From JABCPO02 sp052174015 (GTDB taxonomy: Bacteria > Bacillota > Clostridia > TANB77 > CAG-508): a stretch of DNA of 55,493 bases. This document shows, one piece after another, positions 24,719 through 34,831 of the stretch. The stretch's first letter is position 1; each line of letters starts with the position of its first letter. Under the pieces are notes generated by a model. That model was given only the letters and a program-made list of their open reading frames with translations, was not told the origin of the DNA and did not search any database. The position numbers were made by a program, and so were the translations under genes. The stretch lies in NCBI GenBank assembly GCA_052174015.1, contig JBQMXM010000007.1, positions 1 through 55,493 on the forward strand, written 5' to 3'.

Positions 24719-25519
24719 TTAAAATAGCATTAAAATTTTGTCTGCTATCATATTTGTAAATTGTACAAAATATTGTACTATTGCTCCATCACTTAAAAAC
24801 ATCATTATATAGATACTAAGCACTAAAAATGGTCCAAATGGTATATATTCGTCATCTATTTTTTTAATCTTCCTATATATTATTATTATTATTGCATATA
24901 CTACTGATATTAAAAATGCTCCAAGTGTAATATCAAATATTTTTCCTATTCCAAATAATAGTCCTATAGGAGTCATAAACTTTATATCTCCCATTCCCAT
25001 AGCTTCTTTACCAGCTATTATTCCACCAAGTACTGCCATTGTTGCAAATATTCCAAATGCAAATACCATTCCTAAAATTTGTTGTTTTAATTGTAATATA
25101 TTAAAACTTGATTGATTAATGTCTATTGTTGCAATTATACTAAACACTACTGCTATTTGAAATAGTAGCATTGTTACTCTATTTGGTATTATTCTTTCTT
25201 TTACATCTATGCAAAAAGTTATAACTAGTAATGGTGAAATTATCATTCCTTGTACTAATCCAACTATTTCTAAATATGTTAATCGTGGTTTATCTTTTAT
25301 AGTTATATATACTAACATTAAATATGTTATTAGTTGTATTATTGTATACATAACAAAATATGGTATTCTTTCTTTAAATATTTGTATACTTTTTTTATTA
25401 AATACACTCTCTTCTTCCTTATATCTAATATTTGCAACTGTAATATACATTGCAGAAATTATTGATAACAATATACCTAATATATATATTATATATTGAT
25501 ATTGTAATATATTAATCAT
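24719..25519 (-). CDS. Prepilin peptidase (A24 family), no methylase CxxC domain
   Basis: A polytopic membrane aspartic protease that trims prepilin leaders. The two Asp sites are visible: FCIDVKERIIPNR near residue 104 and GMGDIKFMTPIGLLFG near 177. The cytoplasmic CxxC region of bifunctional PilD is absent: the N-terminal ~95 residues are two transmembrane helices joined by a charged loop without Cys. So cleavage without N-methylation is expected, as in TadV/ComC-like truncated forms. 266 residues. Start overlaps the yqeG stop by one base (TAATG). Likely client: the pilin-like protein at 23077. Confidence 0.85.
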   Translation of the reverse strand: MINILQYQYIIYILGILLSIISAMYITVANIRYKEEESVFNKKSIQIFKERIPYFVMYTIIQLITYLMLVYITIKDKPRLTYLEIVGLVQGMIISPLLVITFCIDVKERIIPNRVTMLLFQIAVVFSIIATIDINQSSFNILQLKQQILGMVFAFGIFATMAVLGGIIAGKEAMGMGDIKFMTPIGLLFGIGKIFDITLGAFLISVVYAIIIIIYRKIKKIDDEYIPFGPFLVLSIYIMMFLSDGAIVQYFVQFTNMIADKILMLF

Positions 25520-26043
25520 TATTTTCTCCTATTATTTCTTAATTCTTCTAAATATCTTTTTAATACTTTTTTTTCTAATGGTCTTTTTATTTTAGTAACA
25601 AAATAGTCATTTTGTTCTATCATTGGCTTTACTAATATAGAATGCATATTTAATTTGTTTGCTCCTAATATGTCTGTAAATATTTGATCTCCCATAACTG
25701 CAATATTCTTATTTTCTAATTTCAATTTTTTCTTAGCTATATAGAACCCTAATTTACATGGCTTATTAGCAAAAAATATATATTCTATGTTTAATTTATT
25801 TGCTATTTTTTTAATTTTACTTCTATTAAATGTGTTTGATAATATTATTGTTTTAATACCATTTTCAGTTATATTTTTATGCCATTTTTCTAATCCTTCA
25901 ACATAATTCTTATTAAAGTCTATAAGTGTATTATCTACATCTAATATTATTCCATATATATTATTTTCTTTTAAATATTCTAAAGTTATATCTGTTACCT
26001 TATTTACATATATATTTGGATAGAATCTTTGTATATTAAACAT
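25519..26043 (-). CDS. yqeG: YqeG-family HAD-type phosphatase
   Basis: HAD superfamily subclass IIIA. Nucleophile motif DVDNTLIDF near residue 37, second motif LSNTF near 72, and the Asp motif MGDQIFTDILGANK near 117. The YqeG family of Bacillota (about 170 residues) has this length and N-terminus (FYPNIYVNKVTDI). Its physiological substrate is unknown to me. It sits between rho and the prepilin peptidase with overlapping or near-touching ends, which implies one transcript. Confidence 0.88.
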   Translation of the reverse strand: MFNIQRFYPNIYVNKVTDITLEYLKENNIYGIILDVDNTLIDFNKNYVEGLEKWHKNITENGIKTIILSNTFNRSKIKKIANKLNIEYIFFANKPCKLGFYIAKKKLKLENKNIAVMGDQIFTDILGANKLNMHSILVKPMIEQNDYFVTKIKRPLEKKVLKRYLEELRNNRRK

Positions 26044-26050
26044 ATTCCTC

Positions 26051-27445
26051 CTATTTCATTGTTGGGTCATTTTGTATACTTTTAAATAACACTTCATTAT
26101 TTTTAGTTGAATTTATTAAAGCTATCATTCTTTTAGTAAATTCAACATCTGGTATACCATGTGCATTAACCCTTATTTTATCTATAATTTCTTTTTCGTC
26201 TTCAGTATATAGTAATTCATCTCTTCTTGTACCAGATTTTACAATATCAATTGCAGGATATATTCTTCTTTCTGCCATTTCACGACTTAAATGTAATTCC
26301 ATATTACCTGTACCTTTAAATTCTTCATATATTAAGTCATCCATTCTACTTCCTGTATCTACTAATGCTGTTGCAAGTATTGTAAGTGAACCTGCATCTT
26401 TAGTATTTCTTGCCGCTCCAAAAAAGTGTTTTGGCTTATATAGTGCTGTTGGATCAAATCCTCCTGATAATACTTTTCCAGATGATGGAACAACTAAATT
26501 ATATGCTCTTGCAAGTCTAGTTATACTATCAAGTAATAATACTACATGTTTTCCTGCTTCTACTTTTCTTTTAGCTATTTCTAAAGCAAATTCAGCTATA
26601 TGTATATGTTCTTCTGGTTTTTCATCAAATGTAGATGAAATTACATGTCCTTTAACTATTTCTTCTATTTCTGTAACTTCTTCAGGTCTTTCATCAATTA
26701 ACAATACCATTAATTCTATATCTTCTTTTAATTTCATTATAGATTGAGCGATACTTTTAATAACTGTAGTCTTACCTGTTTTTGGTTGTGATACTATTAA
26801 TCCTCTTTGCCCTTTTCCTATTGGTGCAAACATATCTATCAACCTATTTGTAATATTAGTAGTTTTATCTAATTCTACATCTGCAAGCGGAAATCTTTCT
26901 GTTGGATATATAGGTGTTAAATCTTCAAACTCTCTTTTCTTAAAAGCTTTAGGAAGAGTTAAATCATTTATTGTAAATAGATACATTAAATTAGGATATT
27001 TTACATCTTCTAATATTTTAGGATTTACAAAACCTAAAAGTTTGTCTCCTGTTTTTAATCTAAATAATCTAATCATTGTAGGTGAAACATAGATATCATT
27101 TTTAGATGATTTTAATGTTTTGTCTCTTAAAAATGCAAACCCATTAGATAATACATCTAAATGTCCTTCTACTAAATATGAGCTTTTCTCCATAACTATA
27201 TTTGGAGTAATCCCCTCTCTTATAATTATCTTTTCTCCTGTTTGTTCATTTTTAAACATTCTACCAATTTTTTTAGCTAACTTATCTGTTAAAACTTCTA
27301 CATATTCTTTTGAATCTTCTATTTCTTTTAATGTCAATGTATTAGTTTTTACTTTTTCTTTAACTTCTTTAACTGCTTTTTTATCTGTTTTTTCTACTTC
27401 TGCTAAATCTTCTACTTTTTCATTTCTTTCTTCTTTTTCATCCAT
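26051..27445 (-). CDS. rho: Transcription termination factor Rho
   Basis: Hexameric RNA helicase ending untranslated transcripts. Residues ~1-40 are a charged Lys/Glu linker. The RNA-binding CSD follows (SYLVEGHLDVLSNGFAFLR, ~85-150), then the RecA-like ATPase with P-loop SQPKTGKTT near 205 and LLIDERPEEVTE near 240, Q-loop VVPSSGKVLSGG near 305 and the R-loop TGSRMDDLIYEEFKGTGN near 345. I start at the ATG at 27445, where GGAGAGG is 5 nt upstream, instead of the GTG two codons before it. Confidence 0.96.
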   Translation of the reverse strand: MDEKEERNEKVEDLAEVEKTDKKAVKEVKEKVKTNTLTLKEIEDSKEYVEVLTDKLAKKIGRMFKNEQTGEKIIIREGITPNIVMEKSSYLVEGHLDVLSNGFAFLRDKTLKSSKNDIYVSPTMIRLFRLKTGDKLLGFVNPKILEDVKYPNLMYLFTINDLTLPKAFKKREFEDLTPIYPTERFPLADVELDKTTNITNRLIDMFAPIGKGQRGLIVSQPKTGKTTVIKSIAQSIMKLKEDIELMVLLIDERPEEVTEIEEIVKGHVISSTFDEKPEEHIHIAEFALEIAKRKVEAGKHVVLLLDSITRLARAYNLVVPSSGKVLSGGFDPTALYKPKHFFGAARNTKDAGSLTILATALVDTGSRMDDLIYEEFKGTGNMELHLSREMAERRIYPAIDIVKSGTRRDELLYTEDEKEIIDKIRVNAHGIPDVEFTKRMIALINSTKNNEVLFKSIQNDPTMK

Positions 27446-27638
27446 ATTCACCTCTCCTTTTCTTTTATTTATTTATATTTATTTTACTTATTTATAGTTA
27501 CATTTATATTTTAATTTATAATTATTTTTTACTATAATTTTATTCATATTCATATTTATTTTACTTTTACTTATATATTTTTATTTTTTTCTTGTTTAAT
27601 TTTTATCATTTTTTATTAATTTTTATTGTTTTTATTAT

Positions 27639-29051
27639 TTATACTTTTTCTAATATAATAATTATCTTTTTATCATTTGATTCTATATTATCTTGTTCTA
27701 AATCTTTTTCACTTCTTTCATATGCTCTTGCACTATCACTTCTCATATTTGAACTTTTTGAATTAACTTTTTCAATTATATATAGTTTATTACTATCTTG
27801 TTCTATTTCCACTTTGCTTTTTACTTCTATTTTCTTAATCTTATATTCTTGTTCTACTTTTAATTCTTTTTGTTCATTTAATACTAATTTAAGTTTTTCT
27901 CCTATATATTTGCTATTATTTATTCCATTAATCCCTTTTATATTGTATTCTGTATCTACATTTAATATCTGAGTAGCTACATTTTGTTTTTCTGAATACC
28001 TATATAGTAACATACCTTTTACTGCATTTTTCTTATTAAATGCATATATTGGATATTTAACATCATTTATTTCAATATATCCATACTTTTTATCTACATC
28101 TGTTTCTCTTGATACATCTTTAGCAATAACATCTATATTTTTTCCATTTTTTATTGCTTCTTCTGATTGTATATTAGCACTTTCTACTTCTCTAAATGTA
28201 ATGTATTTCATGATTTCTTGATGTTTAAATACATATACTACTAATAATGCTAATAGCATTAATAGTACTACAAATGTAATAATAATTATATGTAATGCTC
28301 CATTTATTGCTTCTAAATCTACTAATGGTTCATCTATTTCATCTGTCTCTTCATATTGAAAATTATTATGATTAAATCTTTCTTGTTTTGCTTTTTCTTT
28401 CAAATATATTTGTTTACTTTCTTCACTATTGTCTTCTTCTATAACTACTTCACTTTCATCTAAAACTAAATTATCTAATGTATCTACTTTTTTACTTTTA
28501 GCTTGTTTTAAATTTTCTCTTTCTGCTTGTCTTAATCTTGCAAGTTCTAATATATTTGTCTTACTATCTATTTTAGTTGCATCTTTACCATTAAATACTT
28601 GTGTTTTGTTTTCTGTAGCATCTGTATTTTTATTGAAAGTATCATTTGAAAATACTTCTTCATTATTTTTAGAAAAACTATCTTTGGATAAAAATTCATT
28701 TATTTTTTGCATTTTATCTTCTTTAAGCTCAAATTTAGCTTGACTACCCATTCTTACTTTATCTGCATTTTGCTCTATTTTTTTCTCAAATAATGATTTT
28801 GCTTTTTGTCCTTCATCATTTAATAATACTTCTTCTTGTTTTGCTACTTTTGATTCTTTTTCTTGTTGTAATTTTTCAAAGAAATTGCTATTATCTTTTT
28901 TGTTATTTCTAGAATTTTCAAAATTCTTTTTAATAGTTGTACCATTTTTTTCAGCCTCTACTTTTTCAGCTATCTGTTTTAATAGTTTACTATTTTCTTC
29001 TCTTCTTGCTCTATCTTTTTCAAATTGACTTATTCTGTCTTTTCTTGCCAT
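27639..29051 (-). CDS. Unknown single-pass membrane protein with charged cytoplasmic region
   Basis: A 470-residue protein, not recognised. Residues ~1-245 are highly charged and Lys/Glu/Asn-rich, starting MARKDRISQFEKDRARREE and predicted disordered or coiled. One transmembrane helix follows (~255-278, IIIITFVVLLMLLALLVVYVF), then a ~190-residue extracytoplasmic part rich in beta-type segments (KYGYIEINDVKYPIYAF, ILNVDTEYNIKGING). The start at 29051 is preferred because GGGG lies 5 nt upstream; the longer frame has no RBS. It lies between argS and rho. Topology suggests a regulator or cell-wall-linked protein, but nothing fixes its role. Confidence 0.7.
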   Translation of the reverse strand: MARKDRISQFEKDRARREENSKLLKQIAEKVEAEKNGTTIKKNFENSRNNKKDNSNFFEKLQQEKESKVAKQEEVLLNDEGQKAKSLFEKKIEQNADKVRMGSQAKFELKEDKMQKINEFLSKDSFSKNNEEVFSNDTFNKNTDATENKTQVFNGKDATKIDSKTNILELARLRQAERENLKQAKSKKVDTLDNLVLDESEVVIEEDNSEESKQIYLKEKAKQERFNHNNFQYEETDEIDEPLVDLEAINGALHIIIITFVVLLMLLALLVVYVFKHQEIMKYITFREVESANIQSEEAIKNGKNIDVIAKDVSRETDVDKKYGYIEINDVKYPIYAFNKKNAVKGMLLYRYSEKQNVATQILNVDTEYNIKGINGINNSKYIGEKLKLVLNEQKELKVEQEYKIKKIEVKSKVEIEQDSNKLYIIEKVNSKSSNMRSDSARAYERSEKDLEQDNIESNDKKIIIILEKV

Positions 29052-29179
29052 TTTTTCCCCTTTGTATATATTTAATATATTATATTTACTATATAATTTC
29101 AATGTTTTTAACATATTAAGTTTTTAGTTTTTAGAATATTAATTTACAATATTAATAATGTTGTACATTTAATTATATA

Positions 29180-31036
29180 TTACATTTTGTCTGGTAATTC
29201 TATTCCAAATATATCAAATGATACACTGATTATTTTTTGTATCATAATACATATTATTAATCCATAATCTCTAGAAATATCATCTGTTAATATTTTATAG
29301 TTATTATAGTATTTATTAAATAGTTTTGCTATTTCTAGTACATAGTTTGTTAAAATATATGGTTCATGTTTTACCGTTAATTTTAAAAGTACTTCTTCAA
29401 ACTCTAATATTTTTTTAAATATTTCATCTGCTTCTTTTGAATGAATACCATTTTTTTCTTTTCTTAATTCTGCTTTTTCATTATATTCTTTCTCTATTTC
29501 AAGATATTTTTCCATTATTTTATCTTTGTCATTAATCCAATTACAATTGTATTTTTCTGTATTTTTAGCTTCTTTTAATATACTATTTATCCTAACATTT
29601 ACATATTGAATATATGGAGCTGTGTCTCCTGTAAAGTCTAATACATTATCCCATACAAATACTTGGTCTTTTACAAGTACTGTTGATAAATTAGAAAATA
29701 TTATAGCTCCTATTCCTACTTGTTTTGCTACTACTTCTTTTTCTTCTTCTGATAATTCATTTTTTTCATCTAATATTTGTCTTGTTCTTTTAATTGATTC
29801 TTTAAGTAGGTCTTCTATTTTAATAACATTTCCTAATCTTGTAGACATTTTTCCACTTGGCAAACTTACCATTCCATATGGTATATGTTTTGTTCCTTCT
29901 ATATATTTTTTGTCTACTCCTAATTTTTCTATTATTTTAAATAATTGTTTAAAATGTAATATTTGCTCTGAACCTACTACATATAAGCATTTGTAGTAAT
30001 CAAATTTTTGAATCCTGTATAATATTGCCGCTATATCACGAGTTATATACATACTTGAACCATTTGCTTTTTCTACAACAACTATTCCTAGATTATCTTC
30101 TTCTAAGTCAATTATCTTAGCTCCTTCTGATACTTTAATTAAATCTTTTGATTCTAATAACTGTGTTACTTCTTTCATTTTATCAGAATATGCTGATTCT
30201 CCTCTATATGAATCAAATCTTACATTTAATATATCATATATCTTATTAAATTCTATCATAGATATATCTTTAAACTTTTGCCAAATTTCTACCATTTCTG
30301 GATCTTTTTCTTCTAGTTTTTTAAAGTTATCTCTACATTTTTGTAATACTGTTTCATCTTCTTTACACAATGCATTTATTCTTACATAAATATCATTTAA
30401 TACTTCTATTGGATTTTCTTCAAAACTATATTCTTCTTTCCATAAATTATATCCTTCTATTAATTTTCCAAATTGTGTTCCATAGTCTCCTAAATGATTT
30501 ATTCCATATACATTATATCCTAAATGTCTATATAACCTATATAACATATTACCAATCACAGTTGTCTTTAAATGTCCAATGTGAAATTGTTTTGCAATAT
30601 TAGGTGAAGAATAGTCTATTAATACCATTTTATCATTGTTTGAACTATCATATCCCATCTTTTGTCCAATTAGTGCAAATTTTAATGCTTCTTGTCTAAT
30701 TTTTTGCATATTATATGTAATATTAATATAACCACCTACTACTTCTATATTATAAATATATTCTTTAACCCAATTTTCTTTAATAGAGTTAGCAATTTTT
30801 TCCATTATTTCTTTAGATATTTCTTGTGGTGATTTTTTTAATATTTTTACAATATTAAAATTAGCTATAGCTATGTCTGCTGTTTGTTTAGCATTTGCTT
30901 TTTGTACATTTTGTTTTAATTGCTCTATATTAATATTTTCTTCATTGTTTGTTTGTTTTAATATATCTACTACTTCTGTTATATATATTTTTTGTAATTC
31001 TTCTAATATTTGTTTTTCTGTTATATATTCTGACAT
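29180..31036 (-). CDS. argS: Arginyl-tRNA synthetase
   Basis: Class I synthetase. It has an N-terminal Add-1 tRNA-recognition domain (~1-110), the HIGH motif as SPNIAKQFHIGHLKTTVIGN near residue 148, INHLGDYGTQFG near 180, and a KMSK-like PSGKMSTRLGNV near 385. The DALR anticodon-binding domain ends GIELPDKM, the family's usual C-terminus. 618 residues. RBS GAGGAG precedes the ATG. It is preceded by the nucleoside kinase gene (21 nt). Confidence 0.96.
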   Translation of the reverse strand: MSEYITEKQILEELQKIYITEVVDILKQTNNEENINIEQLKQNVQKANAKQTADIAIANFNIVKILKKSPQEISKEIMEKIANSIKENWVKEYIYNIEVVGGYINITYNMQKIRQEALKFALIGQKMGYDSSNNDKMVLIDYSSPNIAKQFHIGHLKTTVIGNMLYRLYRHLGYNVYGINHLGDYGTQFGKLIEGYNLWKEEYSFEENPIEVLNDIYVRINALCKEDETVLQKCRDNFKKLEEKDPEMVEIWQKFKDISMIEFNKIYDILNVRFDSYRGESAYSDKMKEVTQLLESKDLIKVSEGAKIIDLEEDNLGIVVVEKANGSSMYITRDIAAILYRIQKFDYYKCLYVVGSEQILHFKQLFKIIEKLGVDKKYIEGTKHIPYGMVSLPSGKMSTRLGNVIKIEDLLKESIKRTRQILDEKNELSEEEKEVVAKQVGIGAIIFSNLSTVLVKDQVFVWDNVLDFTGDTAPYIQYVNVRINSILKEAKNTEKYNCNWINDKDKIMEKYLEIEKEYNEKAELRKEKNGIHSKEADEIFKKILEFEEVLLKLTVKHEPYILTNYVLEIAKLFNKYYNNYKILTDDISRDYGLIICIMIQKIISVSFDIFGIELPDKM

Positions 31037-31057
31037 TTATTTCTCCTCTTTTTCTAA

Positions 31058-32704
31058 CTATATTTCATATAAACTATTTCCTAAAAACTCCCTTATTAAT
31101 GAATTATTTGGTACTAATTCATCTGGCACATCTTCAAAATATTGTAATAATCCTAAAATTCTTTTTGCTTCACTATATTCTTTTTGATGTGGTGATATTT
31201 CTTTAAGTAATGGTACTATATGTTTTTTTAATACTGCTATTTCATATATTACTGATGAATTAAAGATAAAATCTGCTTCTTCTTGAAATGGGAATATATT
31301 TCTTTTTTCTCCCCTTCTTACTGAATACCACATTCCCAGTGTATGTGTTGCACTATAGTTTCTTGTATTAAAATCTCTAATTATCCTTCTAATTAATCTT
31401 GTATCTGTTGTTGATATTCTATTAAAATAATCTATATTAAGTGTTGTTAATGCACTAATATATATTTTGAATTTATTTTCTTTAGGTATTTTTGATGTTA
31501 GTTTATCATTTAAACAGTGGATTCCTTCAATAATTAATATTTCGTTTTCTTCTAACTTTAATGTATTTCCTAAAAATTCTCTGCATCCTTTTTTAAAATT
31601 GTATGTTGGCATTTCTATTTCTTTACCTTGTAGTAATTCTTCTAAATGCTTATTAAATAATTTTAAATCTATAGCATTTATAGATTCAAAATCAAAATTA
31701 CCTTTTTCATCTTTGGGTGTATCATCTCTATCTACAAAATAGTTATCAACAGATATTGTTACAGGTTTGATTCCTGAAATTCTAAGTGATGTTGAAAGTT
31801 TACCTGCAAATGTTGTCTTACCTGAAGATGAAGGCCCGGCAATTAGTATCATTCTAACATCATCTTGTTTTCTAATCTTTTTTGATAAGTCTGATATTTT
31901 CTTCTCATGTAATGCTTCTGAAAGTAATACTAAATCTATTGGATTTGTTAATATCTTATTATTTAATTCTTCTATTGTTGATATTCCTAAAATATTATAT
32001 ATCTCATTATATTCTTGTAATGCTTTTTGTAATTTTTTAGTTTGTACAAATTCTCCTACTTTATCAAAATTTGTCCCTTCTTGTGGATATTTAATTATAA
32101 ATCCATTTGTATGTTTCTGTAATTCAAATACTCTACAATATTTTGTATTTACAGGCATAACTCCATAAAAATAGTTAAAATAGTCATTTGCAAAATATAG
32201 TGTTACTTGGTCTTTTTCTTTAAATTGTTTTTGTAATATACCTCTTACTGTCTGATGCTTAGTATAAAATGCTTCTGCTTCTTTTTTACTCATCACTACT
32301 TTTTTAATATCTATTTCTGCTAAGATTATTTCTTGCATTTTTTCAGTTATTTTTTTTAGTAATTCATTAGTTATTTTAACTCCATCTAGTGTTACATACA
32401 TTGAATTAGATAATTGATATTCTATTACCATATTATTTTCTGGATATATTGAATCTATTGCCATTGATAATATATATAATAACCCTCTTATATATATATG
32501 TCTTCCGTCTGTTTCTTTAGTTGTAATTGGGCTTATCTCTATATTTTTGTCTATTATATGATTTAATGATTTTACTTCATTAAATACATATACTGCAATA
32601 ATTGAATCATCTAACAAATTGTTTGCTAGTAAAAACTCATGTATTGTTAAATCTTTTTTAACTTTGTATTCTTTACCTAAATATTTAACTATTACTTCTT
32701 CCAT
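31058..32704 (-). CDS. TGS-domain nucleoside kinase (uridine kinase-like)
   Basis: The N-terminal ~65 residues form a TGS-like domain (MEEVIVKYLGKEYKV onward), followed by a ThrRS-N2-like segment with HTNGFIIKYPQEG. The C-terminal third is a P-loop kinase of the uridine kinase family: AGPSSSGKTTFAGKL near residue 285, ISVDNYFVDRDDTPKDE and ILIIEGIHCLND. This two-part architecture is common in Clostridia, where it is annotated as a nucleoside kinase; the exact substrate is uncertain. I start at ATG 32704 (AAGGAT six bases upstream), not at the ATG eight codons earlier. Confidence 0.87.
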   Translation of the reverse strand: MEEVIVKYLGKEYKVKKDLTIHEFLLANNLLDDSIIAVYVFNEVKSLNHIIDKNIEISPITTKETDGRHIYIRGLLYILSMAIDSIYPENNMVIEYQLSNSMYVTLDGVKITNELLKKITEKMQEIILAEIDIKKVVMSKKEAEAFYTKHQTVRGILQKQFKEKDQVTLYFANDYFNYFYGVMPVNTKYCRVFELQKHTNGFIIKYPQEGTNFDKVGEFVQTKKLQKALQEYNEIYNILGISTIEELNNKILTNPIDLVLLSEALHEKKISDLSKKIRKQDDVRMILIAGPSSSGKTTFAGKLSTSLRISGIKPVTISVDNYFVDRDDTPKDEKGNFDFESINAIDLKLFNKHLEELLQGKEIEMPTYNFKKGCREFLGNTLKLEENEILIIEGIHCLNDKLTSKIPKENKFKIYISALTTLNIDYFNRISTTDTRLIRRIIRDFNTRNYSATHTLGMWYSVRRGEKRNIFPFQEEADFIFNSSVIYEIAVLKKHIVPLLKEISPHQKEYSEAKRILGLLQYFEDVPDELVPNNSLIREFLGNSLYEI

Positions 32705-32754
32705 ATAACCATCCTTATTATTTATCATTATTATTTTTTCTTACTCACTTTACA

Positions 32755-32955
32755 CTATATATTAATACCATATTGTCTAAAAACTAAATATATATATATT
32801 AGTATTAAGTATATTACTATCCCTATAATCCTTAATATATTAACTGTCTTATTTCTGTCATTTAATGTAAAATATTTTCTTGCAATTGGCCTTGCATCAA
32901 ATACTACAAATGCTGATATTACAAATAATAGTACAAATATTAATTTAATCCACAT
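32755..32955 (-). CDS. Small two-helix membrane protein
   Basis: 66 residues with two hydrophobic helices (~3-20 and ~43-60) joined by a polar loop with DARPIARKYF and NDRNKT. Small clostridial proteins of this shape with a DARP(I/V)xKK segment exist, but I know no function. Its start overlaps the smr-like gene upstream by 11 nt and the nucleoside kinase gene follows, so it is translated in that operon. Confidence 0.72.
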   Translation of the reverse strand: MWIKLIFVLLFVISAFVVFDARPIARKYFTLNDRNKTVNILRIIGIVIYLILIYIYLVFRQYGINI

Positions 32956-33286
32956 TTTTTCTCCTTAATTTCATTTGTTTTTTTCTTTTTCTTTGACTTT
33001 TTGTAATTCTTTTTTTCTTTTGTAAATCAACCCTAAAATCCTTATTTAATACAATTAAACTTGTTCCCGGATTATATTTAGTATATATCTTTAAAATACG
33101 AGGATGTTTTAATTCTTTTCTAATATATTCAAGTAATTTAACTCCACTATATCCATGAATTACATATATCGCCTCATATTTTATTGGTAATGTATCTAAT
33201 ATATTTTGCATTTCTATTTCTGCTTCTGATTTTGTATATCCATGTAGATCAATCCTATATCTATTTTCTTCTGCAATAAATATCAT
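32945..33286 (-). CDS. Smr-domain protein
   Basis: 113 residues. It carries the Smr signature: RIDLHGYTKSEAEIEMQNIL (the LDLHG motif) and YVIHGYSGVKLLEYIRKELK (the HGxG motif), then a strand ending GTSLIVL. Smr domains are nucleases or RNA binders found at the end of MutS2 and as free proteins. A very basic C-terminal tail (KKKRITKSQRKRKKQMKLRR) suggests nucleic acid binding. The start at 33286 is set by GGGAGG immediately upstream; the frame is open further up but without an RBS. Confidence 0.82.
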   Translation of the reverse strand: MIFIAEENRYRIDLHGYTKSEAEIEMQNILDTLPIKYEAIYVIHGYSGVKLLEYIRKELKHPRILKIYTKYNPGTSLIVLNKDFRVDLQKKKRITKSQRKRKKQMKLRRKNVD

Positions 33287-33410
33287 AGTCCCTCCCATTT
33301 AATCATTATATCAAAAACAATTACATAAATATATTAACCATTATTTTCCTGCATATATTATAACATTTTTTTTAAAAAATTGCATTAAAAAATACAGTAA
33401 AAACATATAA

Positions 33411-33436
33411 AAAAGAGAATATATAAATTCTCTTCT
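33411..33436 (-). terminator. Terminator after eno
   Basis: Arms AGAGAAT / ATTCTCT with a 6-nt loop, followed on the minus strand by TTTTTTAT, about 55 nt past the enolase stop. Confidence 0.8.
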
Positions 33437-33488
33437 TTATACTTATTTTTATAGTTGTTTTCATACTTATTTTGTTATTTTTTATACT

Positions 33489-34787
33489 TTATGAAAAACA
33501 TCCCCATCCTGCATATTTAGCTTTTAATCCTAAGATTTCTTCAATTTCTAACAGTCTATTATATTTAGCTACTCTATCATATCTTGCAGGTGCTCCAGAT
33601 TTAATTTGTTTAGTGTTTAATGCTACTGCTAAATCTGCAATTGTAGTATCATCTGTTTCTCCTGAACGATGTGAAACTACTGCTGTATATCCATATGTTT
33701 TGGCAAGTTGTATTGCATCTATAGTTTCTGTTAATGTACCTATTTGATTTGGTTTAATTAGTATTGAATTACATGCGTCTTCTTCAATTGCTTTTGTAAG
33801 TCTTTTTGTATTTGTTACTAAAAGGTCATCACCTACTAATTGAACTTTGTCTCCAAGTCTCTTATTTAATTCTTTCCAACCTTCCCAGTCTTCTTCATCT
33901 AATCCGTCTTCTATTGACATTAAAGGATATTTTTCTACTAATTTTTCATAATGTGCAATTAATTCTTCACGAGTTAGATATTTATCTGCTTTTGGTAAAT
34001 GATATCTTTCATCATCACTTTTCCATTCACTTGCCGCTACATCAATTGCAAACACAAAATCTTCTCCAGGATTATATCCTGCTTTTTTAATAGCTTCAAG
34101 TAATAACTCAAATGCTTCTTCATCACTTGATAAGTCTGGTGCATATCCTCCTTCATCTCCAACTGAAATTGTTTTTCCTTTTTCTTTTAGTATTTTACCT
34201 AATGTATGATATACTTCACTACACCATCTTAAAGCTTCTTTAAATGTCTCTGCTCCAACAGGCATTATCATAAATTCTTGTATATCTACATTATTTGAAG
34301 CGTGTGCTCCACCATTTAATATATTCATCATTGGCACTGGCAATATTGATGCTACTTCTCCACCTAAATATTGAAATAATTCTTGTTCATTAACCATGCT
34401 TATTGCATTTGCACAAGCAATTGATGTTCCAAGTATTGCATTTGCACCTAATTTACCTTTGTTTTCTGTACCATCTAATGATATTAAATCTGTATCTATT
34501 TCTTCAAGTGTATGATAAAGTATCACAGCTTCATCAGATTCTGACATTAAATCTACATTGATTATATTATTAACATTATCTACTGCTTGTTGTACTCCTT
34601 TTCCTAGATATCTATTTTTATCTTCATCTCTTAATTCTACTGCTTCAAATGCTCCTGTAGACGCACCTGATGGAACTTTTGATACTCCCTTTTTACCATT
34701 AATATATGCTTCTGTCATAATTGTAGGATTGCCTCTTGAATCCAATATTTCTCTTGCATGTATTTTTTGTATATAATAACCTTTCAT
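33489..34787 (-). CDS. eno: Enolase
   Basis: Converts 2-phosphoglycerate to phosphoenolpyruvate. Signatures include AREILDSRGNPT, PSGASTGAFEAVELRD, the Mg2+ and catalytic region VGDEGGYAPDL and SIEDGLDEEDWEGW, ILIKPNQIGTLTET and SHRSGETDDTTIADL. Full length at 432 residues. It closes the transcript ending at the terminator at 33411 and follows pepF. No gpm gene is present in the window. Confidence 0.97.
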   Translation of the reverse strand: MKGYYIQKIHAREILDSRGNPTIMTEAYINGKKGVSKVPSGASTGAFEAVELRDEDKNRYLGKGVQQAVDNVNNIINVDLMSESDEAVILYHTLEEIDTDLISLDGTENKGKLGANAILGTSIACANAISMVNEQELFQYLGGEVASILPVPMMNILNGGAHASNNVDIQEFMIMPVGAETFKEALRWCSEVYHTLGKILKEKGKTISVGDEGGYAPDLSSDEEAFELLLEAIKKAGYNPGEDFVFAIDVAASEWKSDDERYHLPKADKYLTREELIAHYEKLVEKYPLMSIEDGLDEEDWEGWKELNKRLGDKVQLVGDDLLVTNTKRLTKAIEEDACNSILIKPNQIGTLTETIDAIQLAKTYGYTAVVSHRSGETDDTTIADLAVALNTKQIKSGAPARYDRVAKYNRLLEIEEILGLKAKYAGWGCFS

Positions 34788-34831
34788 ATTAACCTCTTTT
34801 CTTTTGTTTATTATTTTATTTATTATAATCT

